Shown piece by piece: positions 1 to 6,851 of a DNA stretch of 8,928 nucleotides. The notes under the pieces are model-generated. The model worked only from the letters and a program-made list of their open reading frames with translations, ran no database searches and was not told the origin of the DNA. Position numbers and translations under genes: made by a program. Position 1 is the first letter of the stretch. Each line of letters begins with the position of its first letter. This stretch comes from Candidatus Poseidoniaceae archaeon (GTDB lineage Archaea; Thermoplasmatota; Poseidoniia; Poseidoniales; Poseidoniaceae), in NCBI GenBank assembly GCA_022425585.1, contig JAKMFF010000263.1, forward strand, positions 1 through 8,928. Reading direction: 5' to 3'.

Positions 1-488
1 TATTTATTTCGTTGATTTTAGTTGCTGCAGTTGCTTCTGCAGTAATCATTCAAACAGCGGAAAAACTTCAACAAAATGCACAAAAAACTGGTGATGATAC
101 TGCTAGTGAATTAAGAGCAAAAATAAATGTTCTTGGTGGCTATTTAGATGACCAGGGTAACGATAACTATGTGCTAATGGTTAAACTAGCAGCGGGTAGC
201 GAAGATGTCCCAACAACAGATATCATTGTCCAAATGCAGTGTGGAACTACACCAAATAACCAGTTAGGTGGCGTTGGCGTAGCTGTCGAAGAAATGGACA
301 CCATTGCTGACGGTATTACCGATGTTGGTACCATGACTGCTGATACTGGGTATGCTATGCAAATAGCCGGAGCAGCCGCATGTAATACAGAAGAGTCTAT
401 ACCTGTCTTTATTCACATAAAGGGTGCAGGTTCGACTTACGAAGTTCTACAAATCGATGACCGAACTGACGGCGCACCAATTATCTGA
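1..488 (+). CDS. arlB: Archaellin (archaellum filament subunit), 5'-truncated by window edge
   Basis: This is the major filament protein of the archaellum: a type IV pilin-like subunit that is cleaved, then stacked by its N-terminal helix into the helical filament outside the cell. The reading frame is open from base 3 and starts with FISLILVAAVASAVIIQTAE, the hydrophobic helix typical of archaellins just after the prepilin cleavage site. The signal peptide and true start lie upstream of the window, so the TTG at 12 is an internal Leu, not a start. About 161 residues are visible. The helix is followed by a polar Gln/Lys stretch and a beta-rich outer domain ending in GAPII. The outer domain has two cysteines (codons 240-242 and 381-383) and no N-X-S/T sequon in the visible part. 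The gene lies first in line before the motor genes, the usual archaellin position. Whether more archaellin copies lie upstream cannot be seen. Family assignment is firm; the exact paralogue (arlA or arlB) is not determined. Confidence 0.88.
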   Translation, partial: FISLILVAAVASAVIIQTAEKLQQNAQKTGDDTASELRAKINVLGGYLDDQGNDNYVLMVKLAAGSEDVPTTDIIVQMQCGTTPNNQLGGVGVAVEEMDTIADGITDVGTMTADTGYAMQIAGAAACNTEESIPVFIHIKGAGSTYEVLQIDDRTDGAPII

Positions 489-493
489 TGTCG

Positions 494-526
494 CTTGCTG
501 TTGAGAATCCATTTCTCGACGGCAAG
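494..526 (+). promoter_or_regulatory. Intercistronic RNA hairpin between archaellin and arlCDE-like gene
   Basis: Bases 494-507 can pair with 513-526 to form an uninterrupted 14-bp stem with two G-U wobbles (499-521 and 502-518) and a 5-base loop (TCCAT, 508-512). The 3' arm ends inside the AAGGAGG ribosome-binding site (524-530), covering its first three bases and leaving GAGG free. No T-tract follows, so it does not look like an archaeal intrinsic terminator. I infer a role in RNA processing, stabilising the abundant archaellin message, or damping translation of the motor genes. The pairing is seen directly; the function is not proven. Confidence 0.6.
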
Positions 527-530
527 GAGG
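524..530 (+). promoter_or_regulatory. Strong ribosome-binding site for the arlCDE-like gene
   Basis: AAGGAGG is a near-perfect Shine-Dalgarno match, ending 7 bases before the ATG at 538. It fixes this start codon. Its first three bases lie in the 3' arm of the hairpin at 494-526, so access could depend on the fold. Confidence 0.75.
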
Positions 531-537
531 TATACTA

Positions 538-1395
538 ATGGCCTGGCCATTTAGTAATAACACAGGTAATATCCGAGATGCAGACGCTGAATTAAGTGAA
601 GAGCGACTTAAAATCTTGTCCAACGTGGCAATCGAACAAGTCCCTCTCCCTGAAGAAGGCGAACTGACTGAAGAAGATGCGTGGACGATATCCCCAGGTC
701 CAACGAGGGCTAAACTGAACAGTATTGGTAGCGTGCCAACGGTTACACAAACCATGGCTCCTGCACAACCTGCACAAGTTAATGCTCAAGTTGACACATC
801 TGGGTTGGAGCGATTGATCAGTAGTCGCCTCGATATGGTCGAGGATGTACTAGGATTGGTTGAAAAACGCCTTGAGGAAAGCATGACCTTTAGTCCTGAA
901 GGACAAAAGGTTGACCAAGAAGGGAATCCAATTGTTCATGATGATTCAGATGAAGCAGAAATCGGCGCTGGAGATACAATTATCACTGCAAGCGGTGAAG
1001 TAATTCCTGCTGCAGGAGTTAATCGTTTGATGGCAGAAGACGAGGCACCATTGGTAGAGTTGTATGAAGCGCAAGCTTTAGCAGCAAATCCATTCCTCGT
1101 AGCCCCATCAACAGGTCCTACAGCAAATAACAACAAGGTTGGAGCACCAACAGTGGCAGCATTATTGCTTGATCATATGTCTGGTATGGCTGCGGTTAAT
1201 TTCGCTCAAAAAGCCATTAACTCAGGTATGTTAACTCAAGATGAAGGTAATGCAGTGCTAGCGATTGTTCAACTTGCAACCCCAGGGGAAGCAGAAGCTG
1301 CTTTGGAAGATCATCTTCCGCATCGTGAATTACTGACATTTTCAGCATTAGTGACATCTTGGCGACAAGTAAAGCAACTAAGAGGAGAAGAATAG
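538..1395 (+). CDS. ArlC/D/E-like archaellum accessory protein
   Basis: Probable cytoplasmic ring protein of the archaellum motor, in the slot where euryarchaea carry arlC, arlD and arlE or fusions of them. These proteins surround the ArlH-ArlI motor and receive chemotaxis signals through CheF. The 285-residue product is soluble and acidic with no signal peptide or membrane segment. Visible parts are an acidic N-terminus (1-50), a Pro/Ala/Gln-rich linker (65-85), a predicted coiled coil (about 88-115), a second acidic linker (115-160), and a helical C-terminal domain (about 200-281). In the last, an ALLLDHMSGM stretch, an INSGMLTQDEGNAV stretch and a final LVTSWRQVKQL helix resemble the ArlD/E C-terminal domain, where the subunit continues past a conserved 'helix, GW(I/L)SE, helix' pattern. 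The coiled coil plus this domain suggests an ArlC-ArlD/E fusion. Recognition rests on layout and position more than on close similarity. It starts 49 bases after the archaellin stop and ends 1 base before arlF. Confidence 0.58.
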   Translation: MAWPFSNNTGNIRDADAELSEERLKILSNVAIEQVPLPEEGELTEEDAWTISPGPTRAKLNSIGSVPTVTQTMAPAQPAQVNAQVDTSGLERLISSRLDMVEDVLGLVEKRLEESMTFSPEGQKVDQEGNPIVHDDSDEAEIGAGDTIITASGEVIPAAGVNRLMAEDEAPLVELYEAQALAANPFLVAPSTGPTANNNKVGAPTVAALLLDHMSGMAAVNFAQKAINSGMLTQDEGNAVLAIVQLATPGEAEAALEDHLPHRELLTFSALVTSWRQVKQLRGEE

Positions 1396-1396
1396 A

Positions 1397-2038
1397 ATGG
1401 GTGCATCGGTTGGAATTGGAGGGCTGATAGTGGGCACCTCGATGATGGTGGTATTTGCGTTAGCCGTAAATGTCATCGATATTCGAGTGGACTCATCATT
1501 AGATACTCTGGATTCGGCCAATGAACCATTACCAACCTTCACCATAGATGTGGCAGATATAGCACTAGGTGCAGTAACAAGTTTGCAGATAGACGACGCA
1601 GGAGATGGATACCTAAACGGTACACTTAGCACATTAGAAGCAGGTGGATTTACGGGAAGTTTCACAGTAAATAGCACGGGGTCAATTATATCATGGTCTA
1701 TCACCGACCATGGGGATTACTCGTCCGACCCAACTATTGTGATAGATAACCCACCACCCGGTGCAACTAACGGTGCTCTGTCTGTATTAGCAAGGACCAC
1801 TGTGGTTGACGCAAGTTTCTCTAATACAGGTTCAGTAATTGTTCCAGTGGAAGAAGTATGGTTATTTTTGGATGGTCAAGAACCAACCAAACTAGCGGTG
1901 CTGGCTCCATCAGTTCCTTCTGATAATATTTACTCGGGAGATACTGTAAGTATAGAATGGCGTGGATTAGGAAATACTGTATTTGAGAAGATTTCGTTAT
2001 CTGCTAATGGTTACAGCGTGACTAGAGCATTAGTGTGA
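1397..2038 (+). CDS. arlF: ArlF, archaellum stator-like envelope protein with an inserted repeat domain
   Basis: ArlF is a membrane-anchored protein with an extracytoplasmic beta-sandwich, known in other archaea to bind the S-layer and act with ArlG as the stator of the archaellum motor. Here the N-terminus has the typical hydrophobic anchor (about residues 5-27), then a helical neck. A C-terminal beta domain holds the family-like stretch with SNTGS at 142-146 and VWLFLDG at 154-160. The protein has 213 residues, well over the usual roughly 130-150. The extra length is residues 58-131, which interrupt the start of the beta domain with two GxGY-type repeat units (see separate entry). Both N-glycosylation sequons, N74-G-T and N92-S-T, fall in this insert. 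The start is ATG 1397 with GGAG at 1384-1387, inside the upstream gene's end. The gene lies 1 base after the arlCDE-like gene and 9 bases before arlG, consistent with one transcript. The call is supported by the anchor, the NTG/DG motifs and gene order. Confidence 0.78.
   Translation: MGASVGIGGLIVGTSMMVVFALAVNVIDIRVDSSLDTLDSANEPLPTFTIDVADIALGAVTSLQIDDAGDGYLNGTLSTLEAGGFTGSFTVNSTGSIISWSITDHGDYSSDPTIVIDNPPPGATNGALSVLARTTVVDASFSNTGSVIVPVEEVWLFLDGQEPTKLAVLAPSVPSDNIYSGDTVSIEWRGLGNTVFEKISLSANGYSVTRALV
1568..1789 (+). other. Inserted GxGY-type beta-repeat domain within ArlF (residues 58-131)
   Basis: Two tandem units can be aligned. The first begins VTSLQIDDAGDGY and ends near residue 93. The second begins SIISWSITDHGDY and runs through SSDPTIVIDN to residue 131. 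Each has the pattern 'I-x-S-hydrophobic-x-I-x-D/x-G-D-x-Y', then a Thr/Pro-rich strand, then a Gly/Ala-rich strand. This resembles the 'ITSVTVTNGGSGYTSPPTVTI' repeats I know from phage structural and bacterial surface proteins. Homology to those is inferred from pattern only. Confidence 0.55.
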
Positions 2039-2047
2039 GGTATTAAA

Positions 2048-2545
2048 ATGGCAGACGGTGGAGCATCATCATTTATTTTCTTGGCAACAGCACTGCTGAT
2101 TTCAGGAACTGTTTCAGCAGTATTAATCTCTCAATATGGGGATTTAGCTAGCAGTATGGAACAGCAAAGAAAAGGCGATGAAGCACATGCAAAAACGTCG
2201 TTTGACTTTGCTGGAGATGTCTCAAATGTAGCATATGATACTAGTGGTTTGGATGAAACAATCACCTTCTATTTACAAAACACAGGAGAATATTTACTCG
2301 ATATAACTTCAGTATTTGTTCAACTAGATGGCGTGGCTATTTCAAGTACAGATTTAACAACAACAGTGTTGCCAAACCCCGGCGATTGGGATTCAGATGA
2401 TTTATTGGAAGTTCAATTGCAAGGAAACTGGGGTTACGCTGATGATACAGACATAAGTCTGACAGTTGTCGTTCAGTCTGAAATCACGTTTGGTCAAACT
2501 GGAACCGACACTAAATCTACGGAGGCGAGATTAAATGAACTCTGA
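2048..2545 (+). CDS. arlG: ArlG, archaellum stator protein
   Basis: ArlG is the partner of ArlF: an N-terminal membrane helix holds it in the cytoplasmic membrane, and an extracytoplasmic beta-sandwich forms filaments capped by ArlF at the envelope. The 165-residue protein starts with MADGGASSFIFLATALLIS, the family's N-terminal anchor (about residues 8-28). A polar helical neck follows, then a beta domain with TITFYLQNTGEYLLDI near residues 70-86 and FVQLDG at 89-94, the usual 'fYl-NTG' and 'DG' signatures. Length is close to normal for the family. The start is ATG 2048. A GAGGT ribosome-binding site (2037-2041) overlaps the arlF stop codon, so translation is probably coupled. The 3' end overlaps arlH by 11 bases. 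No sequon and no cysteine are present in the product. Confidence 0.85.
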   Translation: MADGGASSFIFLATALLISGTVSAVLISQYGDLASSMEQQRKGDEAHAKTSFDFAGDVSNVAYDTSGLDETITFYLQNTGEYLLDITSVFVQLDGVAISSTDLTTTVLPNPGDWDSDDLLEVQLQGNWGYADDTDISLTVVVQSEITFGQTGTDTKSTEARLNEL

Positions 2546-3266
2546 CGACCCGCTCAACTTTCCGCACAAACCTGTTGAAGATGGATTTGCATTTGATGTA
2601 GAAACAGATTCGCTTGCTGACACGATGGGTCTAAGATTACCAAACAGGTCACTCTATGTCATTCAAGGGTTAGTGGGTGGCGGTAAATCGTTGATCTCAC
2701 AAAGACTGGTCCACGGCATGTTACATAATGGCGTAAAGATTCTTGTGGTCACTACTGAATTGACTACTAGAGGCTGGATTGAGCAAATGGAATCGATTGG
2801 TTACGGAGTAACTGATGCCTTGAGAGAAGGCCGCTTGATGGTATTCTCTAGATTTGGTACTGTTGCAGATGCCCGAGATGACGTTGGTCTTGAAGAAGTA
2901 TTGCAAAGTGAAGCAGTAGAAGAAGCAGATGTAGTAATACTAGATTCAGCCAGTGCTTTGATGGATGACGGTTTAGATGATAAGCAAAGATTCGACTTAA
3001 TGCAAAAATTACGTAAGACTACTGCAGATGGTCGCTCGATTATGTTATGTGTCGATCCTGATGAAATGGATCATAAATTATTACACAGCATGCGCGCATC
3101 GGCAGAAGTAGTACTAGATTTGTCCACTGCACTTATCGGTGGAGATTTGAAGAGAAACATTGTCGTTACTAGATTCTTAAGAGCCGCAGGGCCGGTTCAA
3201 ACTAGCGTTGGCTGGCGTGTTGAGCCGAGTATGGGCTTCATCGTTGATATCACGGCGGTCAGTTGA
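2535..3266 (+). CDS. arlH: ArlH, KaiC-like ATP-binding regulator of the archaellum motor
   Basis: ArlH is a RecA/KaiC-fold protein that binds ATP and docks on the ArlI hexamer at the cytoplasmic base of the archaellum. It is needed for assembly and perhaps for the assembly-to-rotation switch. The 243-residue protein shows a Walker A motif GLVGGGKS at 45-52 with K51 and S52. A TTELTT segment at 73-78 sits in the usual place of the KaiC-family 'T-E' strand (E75). Walker B is VVILD at 133-137, ending in D137 and followed by SAS. No membrane segment is present. Length matches the family. The start is ATG 2535, nine bases after GGAGG (2521-2525). Both lie inside the 3' end of arlG, giving an 11-base overlap that suggests translational coupling. 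It is followed closely by arlI, its binding partner. Confidence 0.9.
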   Translation: MNSDDPLNFPHKPVEDGFAFDVETDSLADTMGLRLPNRSLYVIQGLVGGGKSLISQRLVHGMLHNGVKILVVTTELTTRGWIEQMESIGYGVTDALREGRLMVFSRFGTVADARDDVGLEEVLQSEAVEEADVVILDSASALMDDGLDDKQRFDLMQKLRKTTADGRSIMLCVDPDEMDHKLLHSMRASAEVVLDLSTALIGGDLKRNIVVTRFLRAAGPVQTSVGWRVEPSMGFIVDITAVS

Positions 3267-3272
3267 GGGGTG
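3265..3272 (+). promoter_or_regulatory. Ribosome-binding site setting the arlI start
   Basis: GAGGGGTG overlaps the arlH stop codon and ends a few bases before ATG 3278. Its position rules out the in-frame TTG at 3263, which lies upstream of the site. The site therefore selects ATG 3278 and shortens the longest possible reading frame by five codons. Confidence 0.65.
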
Positions 3273-3277
3273 TTATC

Positions 3278-4996
3278 ATGGCTGACGAAGATCGATTTGC
3301 AAAAGGTGACCTCAATAGCGTCATGGCTGCTTATCCCCACGTTGCCGATTGGGTTCGAGATTTCGAATCAAGATACGGCACGCGTCCTATTTACTATGGG
3401 CCACTCGATAGGGATGCAAAGAAAGAACGACCATTGAATCTAATTTATTTGGCCAAAGAGCCAATTTTTATTCACATTTACGAACCACCTGAAGATGATG
3501 ACGGTAGCGGCGGAGAAATTCTTTGGTTTGGTCTAGAGCCGCAACTTACAGAAGAGGAAGAAAACATGCGTCGTGACTTAGTCGAGACGCTTCTCCAAGA
3601 GGCGCCAACAGCGCCAACTTTCACCACAGACGGGGAATTTGAAAATATCCTTACCCAAATGGTAGACCGGTACACTGTACTAGAAAGCGATGTCAGCGCA
3701 GCCCCTCGTCGTCAAGGACGACTTTGGGAAATGATTGGGATGGATGACAAACGTGTAATTGTCACTCCTGAACAAAGAGCTAGGTTGGAATACATTATTA
3801 TTCGCGACCTAATTAAAAATGGACCACTAGAACCACTACTTTCTGATGAGATGCTGGAAGATATACACTCTATTGGTCTCAAGCATATTCACATGGATCA
3901 CAAGGTATTCGGCATGGTAACTTCCAACATCAGGTTCCGTGAGCGTGAACTGTTATCCCGTTATTTGCGGGCGATGTCTGAGCGTATTGGCCGCCCAGTA
4001 TCTGACAATAAGCCAATTATTGACGGAGCATTACTCGACGGCTCTCGTATTAACATCATATTCTCTGATGATGTATCGATGCTTGGTCCATCATTCACCA
4101 TCCGTAAATTCGCCGAGGAAACTATTTCAATTATTCAACTAATCAAGTGGGGTACGATTTCTTCACAAGTTGCTGCCTACATTTGGATTTGCCTAGAGTA
4201 CGGTATGTCGGTACTGGTTTCTGGAGAAACAGCATCGGGAAAGACTACTACACTGAATGCTATTTTACCATTTATCGACCACAACGTCAAAATTTACTCG
4301 GCAGAAGATACGCCTGAGGTTAAAGTAAGACACAAGATTTGGCAACGTCTAGTAACTAGAGATTCTAAGAATGAAGAGTCTCGTGTCGAAATGTTCGACC
4401 TGCTCAAAGCTGCGCTTAGAAGCAGACCAAGATACATCATTATCGGTGAGATACGTGGTGTTGAAGGGGCTACTGCGTTCCAGGCGATGCAAACAGGTCA
4501 CCCAGTAATTGCCACATTCCACGCATCGTCTATCGTAAAGATGATTCAGAGATTTACTGGTGACCCAATCAATGTACCAATTCGGTTCTTCGACAACTTG
4601 AACTTCGCAATTTTTCAAGAAGTTGTCGAGGCACCAGGTGGCGGTATTGCTAGAAGAGTAACTGGAATTGATGAGGTCATAGGTTACAATAAACATAGTG
4701 ATGGTGTATTGACCAGAGGTATGTTCGAATGGGACCCAGTCAAGGATAAACACTACTTTCGTGGTATGTTTCAAAGCCATTTGCTAGAGAATAAAATTGC
4801 CGCAATGGCAGGATTTGCCAACAAGCGTGACATCTATGATGAGATGCTGGCAAGAGCAGCAGCCCTTGACAAAATGGCTGATAGAGATTTAACTCACTAT
4901 GACGATGTGTTTGACTTACTCGGAATATACTACAATAATGGCTTTGAGGCATTTAACCGAGCAATTGATAGTTGGACAGGTATTAATCACGGCTAG
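3278..4996 (+). CDS. arlI: ArlI, archaellum motor ATPase (type II/IV secretion ATPase family)
   Basis: ArlI is the hexameric ATPase at the cytoplasmic face that powers both archaellin assembly and filament rotation. The 572-residue product has an N-terminal domain (about 1-200) and a C-terminal RecA-type motor domain. Key motifs are Walker A GETASGKT (316-323; K322, T323), the Asp box IYSAEDTPEV (339-348), atypical Walker B RYIIIGEIRG (385-394; catalytic E391), and the His box around TGHPVIATFHA (406-416; H408, H415). The stretch DGALLDGSRIN (249-259) is the conserved linker before the motor domain. All expected catalytic residues are present and length is normal for ArlI. An acidic loop PEDDDGSGGE (71-80) is polar and likely exposed. 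I chose ATG 3278 over the upstream TTG because the ribosome-binding site lies between them. It lies 11 bases after arlH and 11 bases before arlJ. Confidence 0.93.
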   Translation: MADEDRFAKGDLNSVMAAYPHVADWVRDFESRYGTRPIYYGPLDRDAKKERPLNLIYLAKEPIFIHIYEPPEDDDGSGGEILWFGLEPQLTEEEENMRRDLVETLLQEAPTAPTFTTDGEFENILTQMVDRYTVLESDVSAAPRRQGRLWEMIGMDDKRVIVTPEQRARLEYIIIRDLIKNGPLEPLLSDEMLEDIHSIGLKHIHMDHKVFGMVTSNIRFRERELLSRYLRAMSERIGRPVSDNKPIIDGALLDGSRINIIFSDDVSMLGPSFTIRKFAEETISIIQLIKWGTISSQVAAYIWICLEYGMSVLVSGETASGKTTTLNAILPFIDHNVKIYSAEDTPEVKVRHKIWQRLVTRDSKNEESRVEMFDLLKAALRSRPRYIIIGEIRGVEGATAFQAMQTGHPVIATFHASSIVKMIQRFTGDPINVPIRFFDNLNFAIFQEVVEAPGGGIARRVTGIDEVIGYNKHSDGVLTRGMFEWDPVKDKHYFRGMFQSHLLENKIAAMAGFANKRDIYDEMLARAAALDKMADRDLTHYDDVFDLLGIYYNNGFEAFNRAIDSWTGINHG

Positions 4997-5000
4997 GAGA
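4995..5000 (+). promoter_or_regulatory. Ribosome-binding site setting the arlJ start
   Basis: AGGAGA overlaps the arlI stop codon region and ends 7 bases before ATG 5008. The in-frame TTG at 5002 is only one base away, too close to be used, so ATG 5008 is the likely start. Confidence 0.6.
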
Positions 5001-5007
5001 TTTGATT

Positions 5008-6810
5008 ATGGAAAGAATGCCTGTCTGGCAAGTAGCAATTCGTCGTCTCGAAATGCCGATTCAGCGTTTCCTGATTATTTTTGTCGGCGGTGCAGGATTT
5101 GCCGGTTTAGTAGCTGCTTTATCGATCATTTTTCTTACCGGTGGGCTTGGCGACGGTGCGCTATTTCAGGGCTTTGCAGGCGTCTTGATGATATTGGTAT
5201 TTCCTATAATTACTGCATTGGCGGCAATCGCCTTTCCTTTGATTGAAGTTCAAAGATCTGCAACGCTAATTGAGAAAGAAATGCACATGTTCATCACCCG
5301 TATGGGTATATTGTCACTAGGTGAAGTTGGTGCAAAATCAATATTTGATATCCTTAAACAAATGAGCGACTATGGAGAATTAGCCTCTGAAGTGAAGCGC
5401 ATAGAGACTCTAGTTGACAAATGGCATACATCGCTTCCTGAAGCGGCAAGAATTGTGGCTCATCAAAGCCCGAGCCCGTTGTGGACTGATTTCTTGGACC
5501 GGATGGCTTTCTCCATTGAAGCTGGACAACCAATTGATGAGTTCATGCGTGCTGAACAAGAAACTGTCGCAGAACAGTACACTACATTATACGATACTAG
5601 ATTAGAATCAGTAGATACCATGAAAGAAATCTATGTCTCCCTGGTATCTGCAGGTCTATTTGCCTTGGTTATCGCCGGGATTCATCTGGTACTATTCGAA
5701 GTTGGTACGCCTGACGCAGAGCCAATTGAACTGTTTAGCCGCATCAGATTTTTACTGCTTGCGGGTTTTGTTTTCACTGTAGTTCAGATAGGGGCTGTGT
5801 TCGCGTTTAGGTCAACTATTCCAGAGGATCAAACCTTTGCTAGGGATGAGATGGATACACCCTTTAGAATCAATTTCAGACGGTCATTTTTGATTGCCGG
5901 TTCATTTACTGCGCTATTGTCAGTAGTTATGTCGCTGGTAGTCATCAGCAATTGGAATGTTCTTAGCGATCAATGGGACAAGTTCGGCCTACTTATTTTC
6001 GCCATACCTCTTACTCCAATGTTATTCCCATCTCTGATGATTAGGCGAGAAGAAGGTATGGTGCTGCGTCGAGATGAAACATATCCGGATTTTATTCGGG
6101 CGCTTGGCGGCACTGCTCAAGCGAGGTCGGCTGAACCATCAGCGACCATAAAGGCGCTAAGAGGAATTGATTTTGGTCGTCTAGATTCATCAATAGACCG
6201 ATTAGAAAAGCGATTGTCAACAAGGATTGATTCAGACCGTGCTTGGGATTACTTCAACGCCGATACCAATTCTTCGGTTATCTCAAGGTACATGAGAATC
6301 TATATTGAGGGCTCACAATCATCAGGCAAGCCAGCTGAAACCGCTGAAATGGTCAGTCGCTCGGTGGGTAGTTTACTCGGGCTAAGAAGGCGTCGCGGAT
6401 TGTCTGCTAGCACCATGTGGGGTGTCGCCATTGGTTTACTAATTGCCAGCGTAACCAGCCTAAACGTGACAATTTCCATTGTTCTACAACTTGGTGACGC
6501 AATTGCTGGTGTTGCCAGTGGTCTGGTTGATACCGATGTTTCAGCATTGTCAGACTTCGGTGGTGGTGTGGCTTTACCTGTAATGGAAGACGCAAGTTCG
6601 GTTGGAGAAAATATCCGGATGTTCAAAATCGTAGTATCGGTATTGATACTGATTCAAGTTTTAGCAGTTTCATTGATTGCTACCAGGCTACGTGGCGGCG
6701 GTTTTACCAGTGCTCTTGGCCAATCTATTTCCTTCCTATGGATTGCCGGTCTAACTTCATTATTAACCGCGTTGATTCTTGACGCTGCGTCATCGATATT
6801 CTCGGTTTGA
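5008..6810 (+). CDS. arlJ: ArlJ, archaellum membrane platform protein
   Basis: ArlJ is the polytopic membrane protein on which archaellins are assembled. ArlI acts on its cytoplasmic domains, and it is homologous to the type IV pilus PilC/GspF and TadB/C proteins. The 600-residue protein has about nine hydrophobic segments (near 21-43, 53-79, 207-231, 247-268, 292-314, 327-345, 467-490, 539-558, 575-595). Two cytoplasmic T2SF-type helical regions lie between them (about 85-205 and 350-465). The second holds YPDFIRALGGTAQARSA at 359-375, a signature of archaeal ArlJ/TadC-like proteins, and ends in a basic LRRRRG cluster (459-464) that may contact ArlI. The start is ATG 5008 by its ribosome-binding site. 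It is the last recognisable archaellum gene here, as is usual in euryarchaeal operons. The stop overlaps an ATG by one base (TGATG), but I place the next start further on. Confidence 0.92.
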   Translation: MERMPVWQVAIRRLEMPIQRFLIIFVGGAGFAGLVAALSIIFLTGGLGDGALFQGFAGVLMILVFPIITALAAIAFPLIEVQRSATLIEKEMHMFITRMGILSLGEVGAKSIFDILKQMSDYGELASEVKRIETLVDKWHTSLPEAARIVAHQSPSPLWTDFLDRMAFSIEAGQPIDEFMRAEQETVAEQYTTLYDTRLESVDTMKEIYVSLVSAGLFALVIAGIHLVLFEVGTPDAEPIELFSRIRFLLLAGFVFTVVQIGAVFAFRSTIPEDQTFARDEMDTPFRINFRRSFLIAGSFTALLSVVMSLVVISNWNVLSDQWDKFGLLIFAIPLTPMLFPSLMIRREEGMVLRRDETYPDFIRALGGTAQARSAEPSATIKALRGIDFGRLDSSIDRLEKRLSTRIDSDRAWDYFNADTNSSVISRYMRIYIEGSQSSGKPAETAEMVSRSVGSLLGLRRRRGLSASTMWGVAIGLLIASVTSLNVTISIVLQLGDAIAGVASGLVDTDVSALSDFGGGVALPVMEDASSVGENIRMFKIVVSVLILIQVLAVSLIATRLRGGGFTSALGQSISFLWIAGLTSLLTALILDAASSIFSV

Positions 6811-6821
6811 TGATTGTCAAG

Positions 6822-6829
6822 TATTATAG
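6822..6829 (+). promoter_or_regulatory. Possible TATA box for a leaderless transcript
   Basis: TATTATAG is centred about 26-27 bases before ATG 6852, the spacing at which an archaeal TATA box would place the transcription start on or next to the ATG. No Shine-Dalgarno sequence precedes that ATG, which fits a leaderless message. No clear BRE was recognised. Support is by position and composition only. Confidence 0.4.
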
Positions 6830-6851
6830 ATTGATTCCACAATTGGATATT

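Noticed and set aside
12..14. TTG as the start of the archaellin gene
   Set aside because: The frame is open upstream to the window edge and encodes FIS before it. The TTG codes for a Leu inside the conserved N-terminal helix.
3263..3265. TTG as the start of arlI
   Set aside because: It lies upstream of the ribosome-binding site and overlaps the arlH stop. ATG 3278 has correct spacing.
4349..4780. Long open frames on the strand opposite arlI and in other frames of arlI, arlJ and the arlCDE-like gene
   Set aside because: They are shadows of well-supported genes, lack ribosome-binding sites and encode no recognisable domains.
6810..6812. ATG overlapping the arlJ stop as the start of the three-helix membrane protein
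   Set aside because: It remains possible by stop-start coupling, but there is no ribosome-binding site, and the added residues (MIVKYYRLIPQLDI) look like translated promoter sequence; 6852 has a TATA box at the right distance.
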